Part shown: piece after piece, positions 1-5,134 of the stretch
Position numbering within the stretch: the stretch's first letter is position 1
How the letters are laid out: each line of letters opens with the position of its first letter
Assembly (NCBI GenBank): GCA_003152595.1
Contig: PMAM01000353.1
Location: forward strand, 1 to 8,263
DNA: 8,263 nucleotides
Source: Acidobacterium sp.
GTDB lineage: Bacteria; Acidobacteriota; Terriglobia; Terriglobales; Acidobacteriaceae
Reading direction: 5' to 3'
Translations under genes and position numbers: made by a program
The notes under the pieces: generated by a model
What the model was told of the DNA's origin: nothing
What the model saw: the letters and a program-made list of their open reading frames with translations, nothing else
Databases searched by the model: none

Positions 1-797
1 CGCTGGCGTACACGCGGGAGTATGTGGCGATCGGGCCGCGTTGGATCGGCAGCCCTGGCCATGCGAAGGCCGAAGCGTTTTTTAAAGACCAGTTTCGCCG
101 CGACCAGCTGGAAGAGGACACCTTCACGACCGACACGCCGGCCGGCGCGATGACGATGCACAACTTCATCGTGAAGTTCCCCGGCAAGAAGGACGGCATC
201 ATCGTTCTCGCCTCGCACTACGAGACGAATTACCCGCTGCGCAACATCCCCTACGTCGGCGCCAACGACGGGGGCTCGACGACCGGCCTGCTGATTGAGA
301 TGGCCAACTATCTGCGCGGCAGAACGCTCGATGGATACAGCGTCTGGCTCGTCTTCACCGACGGCGAGGAGGCGATTAAGAGCTGGTCCGACACCGATTC
401 CGTTTATGGCAGCCGGCATCTCGCGGTGAAGTGGCAATCCGACGGGACGCTGAAGCGCATTAAGGCCTTCATTCTCGCCGATATGCTGGGCGACCGCGAC
501 CTCGACGTGCAGCGCGACATGAACTCGACGCCCTGGCTCGAGGACCTGATTTACCAGGCCGCCTCGCAGTATGGCTGGCAATCGTACTTCTTCGAAAACA
601 AGACGTACGACGAAGACGATCATCTGCCGTTCGTTCATCGCGGAGTGCCGTGCGCCGATCTTATCGACCTGAACTACGGCTACGGCAATTCGTACTGGCA
701 TACGGCCGAGGACACGATGGACAAGCTCAGCGCGAAGAGCCTCACCATCGCCGGGGATACGATCCTCGAAACCATCCACCTGCTGAATCAGCGGTAG
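1..797 (+). CDS. Glutaminyl-peptide cyclotransferase-like M28 family metalloenzyme (5' end missing)
   Basis: The frame is open to the left edge, and homology-like sequence precedes the first possible internal start (GTG at 24), so the true start and any signal peptide lie outside the window. Numbering from that GTG, the M28/glutaminyl-cyclase landmarks appear in order: SHYET with H65, GANDGGS with D82 (zinc-ligand position), FTDGEEA with E115/E116 (catalytic and zinc), W121, YGSRHLA, LADMLG with D153, DDHLPF with D198/D199 and YWHT with W225/H226 (zinc). This pattern matches animal QC (D159, E201, E202, W207, D248, D305, H330) more closely than ordinary M28 aminopeptidases. QC converts N-terminal glutamine to pyroglutamate. 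An exported or periplasmic location is expected from the family but cannot be seen here. The stop TAG lies three bases before the TerC gene, so co-transcription is likely. An aminopeptidase activity remains a less likely alternative. Confidence 0.88.
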   Translation, partial: LAYTREYVAIGPRWIGSPGHAKAEAFFKDQFRRDQLEEDTFTTDTPAGAMTMHNFIVKFPGKKDGIIVLASHYETNYPLRNIPYVGANDGGSTTGLLIEMANYLRGRTLDGYSVWLVFTDGEEAIKSWSDTDSVYGSRHLAVKWQSDGTLKRIKAFILADMLGDRDLDVQRDMNSTPWLEDLIYQAASQYGWQSYFFENKTYDEDDHLPFVHRGVPCADLIDLNYGYGNSYWHTAEDTMDKLSAKSLTIAGDTILETIHLLNQR

Positions 798-800
798 GCG

Positions 801-1691
801 ATGCACCATCCCTGGATTCCTTTTCTGGTTCTGGTCGCTGTCCTGCTGCTGGTCGATCTGCGGCTCCTGCGTGGAAAGAAGGGCAGCGGCTCGGCGCGCA
901 TCGCGTGGCTGTGGACCGCGTTTCTTGCCCTGCTGGCCTGCGGCTTTTCGGTGTATATCGCGCATACCAGCGGCAAACAGCCGGCGCTGGAGTTCCTGAC
1001 CGGCTATGTGATCGAAGGCTCACTGAGCGTCGACAATCTGTTCATCTTTCTGATCCTGTTCCGCGCGCTGCATCTCGGCTCGGAACAGCAGCATCGCGTG
1101 TTGCTGTGGGGGGTTTTGGGGGCGATCATTCTGCGCGGCGTCCTGATTCTGGCCGGAACCAGCCTGCTCAACCGATTTGAGTGGATCCAGTACGCTTTTG
1201 GCGCGCTGCTGGCGGTCGCGGCGATACGGCTGCTCTTCGTCAAGCCTGGTGTGGCGCCCATTCACGGCCCGATGCGCTGGATTCGCGACTGCTGTCTCCG
1301 CTACCCTTCGGGCACGCAGCTCGCGCTCCGTTCCATGCTGCTCGTGATTCTGGCCATTGAAGCGACGGACCTGATCTTCGCACTCGATTCCATCCCTGCA
1401 GTGCTAGCGGTCACGCGCGATTCCTGGATCGCGTTCACGTCGAACATCTTCGCCGTGCTCGGGCTGCGCTCGCTCTACTTTGCGCTCGCCTCCGTGCTCG
1501 ACCGGTTCCACATGCTGCACTACGGGCTCGCGTGCATTCTGGGCTTTGTCGCTTTCAAGATGCTTGCCGCGCACTGGATCGAGGTACCGGTCGGCTGGTC
1601 CCTCGCGATCATCCTCTCGATCCTTGCGTTTTTTGCGGTGATCAGTCGCATCGTTCCCGAACCGCCCACTCTTCCTGGCCATTCGGGTTGA
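801..1691 (+). CDS. TerC/Alx-family integral membrane protein (probable metal-ion transporter)
   Basis: This 296-residue protein is almost entirely hydrophobic, with about seven to nine membrane segments (approximately residues 5-25, 36-55, 80-97, 104-121, 133-148, 178-196, 208-236, 241-262 and 266-288). Both TerC signatures are present: the first around E72, D78 and N79 (EGSLSVDN) and the second around E187, D190 and D196 (EATDLIFALDSIPA). These acidic residues in the membrane are the likely ion-binding sites. The length equals the usual Alx-type TerC (about 300). Family members export manganese, or load metal onto exported enzymes, and are linked to alkaline pH or tellurite response in some bacteria. 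The ATG follows the upstream stop by three bases with only a weak GGTAGG, so translation is probably coupled to the cyclase gene. No yybP-ykoY manganese riboswitch can fit in that gap, although many terC genes have one. The substrate cannot be assigned from sequence. Confidence 0.92.
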   Translation: MHHPWIPFLVLVAVLLLVDLRLLRGKKGSGSARIAWLWTAFLALLACGFSVYIAHTSGKQPALEFLTGYVIEGSLSVDNLFIFLILFRALHLGSEQQHRVLLWGVLGAIILRGVLILAGTSLLNRFEWIQYAFGALLAVAAIRLLFVKPGVAPIHGPMRWIRDCCLRYPSGTQLALRSMLLVILAIEATDLIFALDSIPAVLAVTRDSWIAFTSNIFAVLGLRSLYFALASVLDRFHMLHYGLACILGFVAFKMLAAHWIEVPVGWSLAIILSILAFFAVISRIVPEPPTLPGHSG

Positions 1692-1718
1692 CGGTTTCGG
1701 TTTTCATCGCGACCACGC

Positions 1719-1724
1719 TATAGT
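1719..1724 (+). promoter_or_regulatory. Possible -10 box upstream of the F420-reductase-like gene
   Basis: TATAGT lies in the 61-base gap after terC and resembles a sigma-70 -10 element. The best -35-like match, TTGACG at 1688-1693, is 25 bases away, which is too far. Sequences at the normal distance (TTTCGG, 1695-1700) are poor. Transcription would begin about 1731, giving a short leader of about 22 bases. A weak call. Confidence 0.3.
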
Positions 1725-1740
1725 TTTCTCCACCTGTTGG

Positions 1741-1746
1741 GGAGGA
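1741..1746 (+). promoter_or_regulatory. Strong ribosome binding site (GGAGGA) for the F420-reductase-like gene
   Basis: GGAGGA ends six bases before the ATG at 1753, an ideal Shine-Dalgarno spacing, and fixes the start. Part of it can pair with TTCTCC at 1726-1731 (GGAGAA at 1744-1749). A longer transcript read through from terC could therefore partly hide the site, while one starting near 1731 could not. Confidence 0.8.
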
Positions 1747-1752
1747 GAAGCC

Positions 1753-2397
1753 ATGAAGGTTGGGGTTCTGGGTTCAGGCATTGTTGGGCAGACGCTGGCG
1801 GCGGGTTTTCTGAAGCATGGACATGAAGCGATGATCGGCACGCGCGAACCGGCGAAACTGGCGGAGTGGAACAAGGCCAATCCGAAAGGGCGCGTCGGCA
1901 GCACCAGCGAGGCGGGCGAGTTCGGCGAGATTCTCGTCCTGGCGGTTAAAGGCGGTGCCGCCGTCGATGTATTGTTCAGCGCGGGCGAGATGAACCTCAG
2001 CGGCAAAACCATCATCGACACCTGCAATCCCATCGCTGAGGCTCCGCCGCTTCATGGGGTGCTGCAGTTCACGACCGGGCCCAACGAGTCGCTGATGGAG
2101 CAGTTGCAGAAGGAGTTTCCTCATGCCGATTTCGTAAAGGCATTCAACTCGGCCGGCGCACCGCAGATGGTGAATCCGCAGTATGCCGGTGGCATTCGGC
2201 CGACGATGTTCATTTGCGGCAACAACGAGGCCGCGAAGAAGACCGTGACGGGGATTCTGGATCAGTTTGGATGGGAGACGGCGGACATGGGCACGGTCGA
2301 GGGCGCGCGCGCGGTCGAGCCGCTGTGCATGCTGTGGTGCATCCTCGGCTTCACGAAGAACGAGTGGACGCACGCTTTTAAACTGCTGCGGAAGTGA
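1753..2397 (+). CDS. NAD(P)-binding oxidoreductase of the F420-dependent NADP reductase-like family
   Basis: This 214-residue protein opens with a beta strand and a Rossmann fingerprint, G7-S-G9-I-V-G12, followed at the end of the second strand by GTRE (T30, R31). That pattern favours NADP(H) because the arginine can hold the 2'-phosphate. Further family landmarks are DTCNP at 89-93, VKAFNS around 128-133, the strand FICGNN at 153-158 and the C-terminal helices with GWETADMG at 173-180. Length matches the family (about 210-230). Archaeal members move hydride between F420H2 and NADP, but many bacterial relatives act on other substrates or are untested. No F420 biosynthesis or F420-dependent gene is visible here, so the electron partner is open. 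The gene has its own strong ribosome binding site and a possible promoter. Its last 20 bases overlap the end of nadB on the other strand. Confidence 0.85.
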   Translation: MKVGVLGSGIVGQTLAAGFLKHGHEAMIGTREPAKLAEWNKANPKGRVGSTSEAGEFGEILVLAVKGGAAVDVLFSAGEMNLSGKTIIDTCNPIAEAPPLHGVLQFTTGPNESLMEQLQKEFPHADFVKAFNSAGAPQMVNPQYAGGIRPTMFICGNNEAAKKTVTGILDQFGWETADMGTVEGARAVEPLCMLWCILGFTKNEWTHAFKLLRK

Positions 2398-3997
2398 GAC
2401 TGGGCGAGTCTATCTCTTCGAGCCGCCATAGACTCCGCTGGAGTTTGCCTTCGCGCTGAAGCACCGAATGCCGGGCGAATCCTCTGTCATCCCGATTCGG
2501 AAAGTCGTTCCGGTAGTGAGCGCCGCGGCTTTCCTCGCGGACGAGGGCTGCCTGCACAATCAGACGGCTGACATGGAAGAGATTTTGATATTCGACGGAC
2601 ACTCGGGTCAGATAGCCGCCACGCCATGCTCTGGAAAGCCGGGGAAACTCAGCCGCAGCTGCCCGGAGGCCCTCTGCATCCCGCAGCAGGCCAGCTTTGC
2701 TCCACATCAATTGCTGTAGTTCGGTGCGCGGTCCGGAAAAGTCTTTCTCTTCGTGACGAGGCACTTGCTTTGGATACGGCGAGCCGGTCTTCGCCAGTGC
2801 GGTTTCTCCCGCCATCGCCTCGGCCGCCCGCGCGCCGAACACCAGCCCCTCGAGCAGCGAATTACTGGCCAAACGGTTCGCACCATGAACACCGGTGCAG
2901 GCGACTTCGCCGGCTGCATAGAGTCGGGGCAATGACGTTCGGCCGTGAACGTCGGTCCGAACGCCGCCCATGAGGTAGTGCGCGGCTGGGCGGACCGGGA
3001 TCAGATCGCGGCGGAGATCGAGCCGGTGCTCGGCTAAGAATCTAGAGATGCCAGGAAAACGCTTCGCCGGATCGATGCCCGTCACGTGGCGCATGTCGAG
3101 GTAGACCGGCAGCGTCTCCCCGGCCGGTCCCATGCCTTCGCGGGTGATCGCACGGGCGACGACATCGCGCGGAGCCAGTTCCAGCAGTGGGTGATAGCGC
3201 TCCATGAAACGCTCACCCTGCGCGTTGCGCAGGTATGCGCCCTCGCCGCGGAGCGCTTCCGACAACAGGAATCGCTGTACACCGGGCAGGCTCAGAGCCG
3301 TGGGATGGAACTGGTAGAACTCCATGTCGGCGATCTCAGCTCCGGCGTTCCAGGCCATGGCGATGCCGTCGCCCGTGGCGACTGCGGGATTGGTGGTGTC
3401 GCTGTAGACCTGACCTGCGCCACCGCTGGCCAGCAGCACCGCGCGGGCGCGAGCCTGGATGGATAGGCCATCGCGATCCAGAAGGCGCACGCCCCCAACG
3501 GCGCTGTCTTCGGTTATCAGGTTGGTGGTCGTCGTCCACTCCAGCAGCCTGATGTTCGGCATGGCTCGCGCGTGACGCAGCAGGGACCTCCCGATCTCCG
3601 CGCCGGTGGCGTCGCCGTGCGCGTGCAGGATGCGATTGCGGCTGTGCGCGCCTTCGCGCGTCAGCATCAGGTTCCCGTTTTCGCGGTCGAAGTCCGTGCC
3701 CCAGCGCAGCAGTTCTTCCACGCGCTGCGGACCTTCCTCCACCAGCACGCGCGCGGCTTCGCGGTTCACCAGGCCATCACCGGCGTTGACCGTGTCTTCC
3801 AGATGCAGCGCGACGTCTTCTTCGCCGCTCATCGCAACGGCGATGCCGCCCTGCGCGTAGTTGGTGTTCGATTCGCCGAGGGCCTCCTTGGTCACGACCA
3901 GGACGCTGGCTCCGTCCGCTGCGAGCCCAATGGCTGCGCGCAGTCCGGCGATGCCCGCGCCCACAATGATGAAGTCGGTTTGCTGCTCCTCAGCCAT
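2378..3997 (-). CDS. nadB: L-aspartate oxidase
   Basis: This FAD flavoenzyme oxidises L-aspartate to iminosuccinate, the first step of de novo NAD synthesis, passing electrons to oxygen or fumarate. The 539-residue protein has the dinucleotide fingerprint VGAGIAGL (G13, G15, G18), the SNTNYAQGGI loop (43-52), HLEDT (65-69), REGAHSRNRI (114-123) and GDATG (128-132). EFYQFHPTAL carries H231, matching E. coli H244. Further landmarks are APRDVVARAI (276-284), HYLMGGVRTD with H340 (E. coli H351) and RLASNSLLEG with R375 (E. coli R386). A helical C-terminal domain follows from about residue 425 and ends with an HYRNDFP stretch (494-500). Length and active site are complete. I chose the ATG at 3997 over the TTG directly before it, because AGAAGG sits three bases upstream of the ATG but touches the TTG. 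The partners nadA and nadC are not in the window. It is the last gene of the minus-strand run. Confidence 0.96.
   Translation of the reverse strand: MAEEQQTDFIIVGAGIAGLRAAIGLAADGASVLVVTKEALGESNTNYAQGGIAVAMSGEEDVALHLEDTVNAGDGLVNREAARVLVEEGPQRVEELLRWGTDFDRENGNLMLTREGAHSRNRILHAHGDATGAEIGRSLLRHARAMPNIRLLEWTTTTNLITEDSAVGGVRLLDRDGLSIQARARAVLLASGGAGQVYSDTTNPAVATGDGIAMAWNAGAEIADMEFYQFHPTALSLPGVQRFLLSEALRGEGAYLRNAQGERFMERYHPLLELAPRDVVARAITREGMGPAGETLPVYLDMRHVTGIDPAKRFPGISRFLAEHRLDLRRDLIPVRPAAHYLMGGVRTDVHGRTSLPRLYAAGEVACTGVHGANRLASNSLLEGLVFGARAAEAMAGETALAKTGSPYPKQVPRHEEKDFSGPRTELQQLMWSKAGLLRDAEGLRAAAAEFPRLSRAWRGGYLTRVSVEYQNLFHVSRLIVQAALVREESRGAHYRNDFPNRDDRGFARHSVLQREGKLQRSLWRLEEIDSPSLTSAAV
2397..2446 (+). 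terminator. Weak stem-loops just after the F420-reductase-like gene
   Basis: Two small hairpins follow the stop: AGACT (2397-2401) pairs with AGTCT (2407-2411) across a five-base loop, and AGACTCC (2430-2436) pairs with GGAGTTT (2440-2446, one G-T pair) across GCT. The second ends in only three T residues and both lie inside the nadB coding region. They may slow transcription, but they are not a textbook terminator. Confidence 0.2.
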
Positions 3998-4000
3998 CAA

Positions 4001-4006
4001 CCTTCT
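4001..4006 (-). promoter_or_regulatory. Ribosome binding site (AGAAGG) deciding the nadB start
   Basis: On the minus strand AGAAGG is followed by TTG and then ATG. Three-base spacing to the ATG is short but workable, while zero spacing to the TTG is not, so the ATG at 3997 is preferred. Confidence 0.55.
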
Positions 4007-4048
4007 ATTAAGATTTCCGAAAGCCCCGAGACGATTCGCGGAGTTGGG

Positions 4049-4735
4049 TCATGCCCCGGCCGGCACGGCCTCCGCGAGACGAACGTCGGCAAAGATGAAG
4101 CCGTCGCGTTCGACGACTTCGCCACTCTCGATCGCGATGGGCTCGCGGAACATCGGCCCCGCGTAGACAGCGGTGTGGAACTCACCATTCTCGCCGCAGG
4201 GATCGACGCCTTCCGGCAGATCGCGCAAAAACTCCGCATCGAAGTCGCGTCCGGCAAACTCCGCCGCCAGCTTCCTCGGATCGACGCAAACGATACGCGC
4301 CCGCAACCCGCCGGCAATCATCTCCTCGGCCAGGGCGCGTGTATCGAGCCCCCACACGGGGAAGACCGGCTCAAGGCCCGTGCCAGCGAGTTTTTCTTCC
4401 CGATAGCGCCGAATGTCCTCGAGAAACAGATCGCCGAAAGCCATGGCCTCGATGCCCTGTGCGACCGCTGTGTCGCACGCCATGCGCATCGCTGCTTCGT
4501 AGTGTTCGTTGGTACACGGCCAGGGAAGCGGCACGGTGAATAACGTCACCCCCGCTGCAGCGGCCTGCGCCTCGAGCAGAGCGCGACGCGTGCTGTGCAT
4601 CGCCACGCGATCAAAGGCGGCATTGAGGGTTGTCAGCAGTCCGGTGACTTCAAAGTCATCGCGCTGCCGCAAACGATGGAGCGCCCATGCGCTGTCTTTA
4701 CCGCTGCTCCATGAGAGAAGAACTTTTCGGCTCAC
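4049..4735 (-). CDS. Dph6-like PP-loop ATPase (diphthine--ammonia ligase family, bacterial type)
   Basis: The 228-residue protein begins with the PP-loop motif SSGKDS (10-15) of ATP pyrophosphatases, after a hydrophobic strand ending in W9. It continues with MHSTRRALLEAQA (46-58), the GDLFLEDIRRYRE block (101-113), VFPVWGL (124-130) and the GENGEFHT motif (181-188), all typical of the MJ0570/Dph6 family (COG2102). Eukaryotic Dph6 adenylates diphthine on elongation factor 2 and amidates it with ammonia. Bacteria lack diphthamide, so the substrate here is unknown. The enzyme is probably cytosolic and should cleave ATP to AMP and pyrophosphate. The start is a GTG: an in-frame TAA lies four codons upstream and no ATG occurs before residue 46, which is past the PP-loop. 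The only Shine-Dalgarno-like sequence (AGGA) abuts the GTG, so translation may depend on the preceding small gene, which ends 26 bases earlier. nadB follows after 51 bases. Confidence 0.88.
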   Translation of the reverse strand: MSRKVLLSWSSGKDSAWALHRLRQRDDFEVTGLLTTLNAAFDRVAMHSTRRALLEAQAAAAGVTLFTVPLPWPCTNEHYEAAMRMACDTAVAQGIEAMAFGDLFLEDIRRYREEKLAGTGLEPVFPVWGLDTRALAEEMIAGGLRARIVCVDPRKLAAEFAGRDFDAEFLRDLPEGVDPCGENGEFHTAVYAGPMFREPIAIESGEVVERDGFIFADVRLAEAVPAGA

Positions 4736-4761
4736 TCCTGGAGCTTATCGCAGACGCGCCC

Positions 4762-5043
4762 TCAGTTCACGCGCGCAATGCGTGTCACTGGCGGTTCTAC
4801 TTTACGGACGGAGTTCGGAGCCGGCATCACCAGCGTGGGACCCGGTCCCATGGTGCCAGTGCGCCGGGGTGACGCCCGCACTTTTAGCTTTGTGCGCAAG
4901 ATCAGATTGAGGCCTTCCAGCTGGCGCACTTTCCGACCAATGAGCAGCAGCACACCCGCGCAGGCAACTGCGGCTCCGATCCAGCACCCGATCAGCATTC
5001 CGGCGAAAAACTGAGCCCAGGGATGGACAACGAGCAGTGCCAT
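4762..5043 (-). CDS. Small single-pass membrane protein of unknown function
   Basis: I do not recognise this 93-residue protein. It has a short N-terminus with HPW (7-9) and one hydrophobic membrane segment at about 12-36. That segment contains the glycine zipper G15-xxx-G19-xxx-G23, a pattern that often packs membrane helices together. A basic stretch follows (RKVRQLEGLNLILRTKLKV, 37-55) that could form a short amphipathic or coiled helix, and then a proline- and arginine-rich tail. By the positive-inside rule the tail should face the cytosol. The frame stays open upstream to an ATG at 5187 that would overlap dgt. I reject that start because GAGGAG sits six bases before the ATG at 5043 and the added residues look like non-coding translation. 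It lies 91 bases after dgt and 26 before the PP-loop gene. The strong binding site, clear membrane segment and fit in the gene run support a real gene. Confidence 0.7.
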   Translation of the reverse strand: MALLVVHPWAQFFAGMLIGCWIGAAVACAGVLLLIGRKVRQLEGLNLILRTKLKVRASPRRTGTMGPGPTLVMPAPNSVRKVEPPVTRIARVN

Positions 5044-5049
5044 GCCCCT

Positions 5050-5055
5050 CTCCTC
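5050..5055 (-). promoter_or_regulatory. Ribosome binding site (GAGGAG) for the small membrane protein
   Basis: GAGGAG on the minus strand ends six bases before the ATG at 5043. This fixes the short start rather than the longer frame that would overlap dgt. Confidence 0.7.
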
Positions 5056-5082
5056 GCTTCCTGAAGTGGCGGTTCTCCAGAG

Positions 5083-5094
5083 CCGGCCGGCCGG
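5083..5094. repeat. Perfect 12-base palindrome, three tandem CCGG units
   Basis: CCGGCCGGCCGG lies in the 91-base gap between dgt and the small membrane protein gene. It reads the same on both strands. No T-run follows it, so it is not an evident terminator. It may be a simple GC-rich fold in the leader of the downstream gene. Confidence 0.6.
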
Positions 5095-5134
5095 ACCACC
5101 TACAGCCGATGTGGGGCCGAAGACATCTCTGGGT

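Noticed and set aside
650..1180. Plus-strand open frame crossing the cyclase-terC junction in another frame
   Set aside because: It overlaps two well-supported genes and is rich in Arg, Pro and Ala without motifs, as expected of an out-of-frame reading.
1688..1724. TTGACG (1688-1693) and TATAGT (1719-1724) as a full sigma-70 promoter
   Set aside because: The spacer is 25 bases, well above the usual 16-18. I kept only the -10 candidate at low confidence.
3572..4543. A 323-codon plus-strand open frame across nadB and the PP-loop gene
   Set aside because: It spans the 5' part of nadB, the 51-base gap and most of the PP-loop gene, both of which have intact family motifs on the minus strand. It has no motif of its own.
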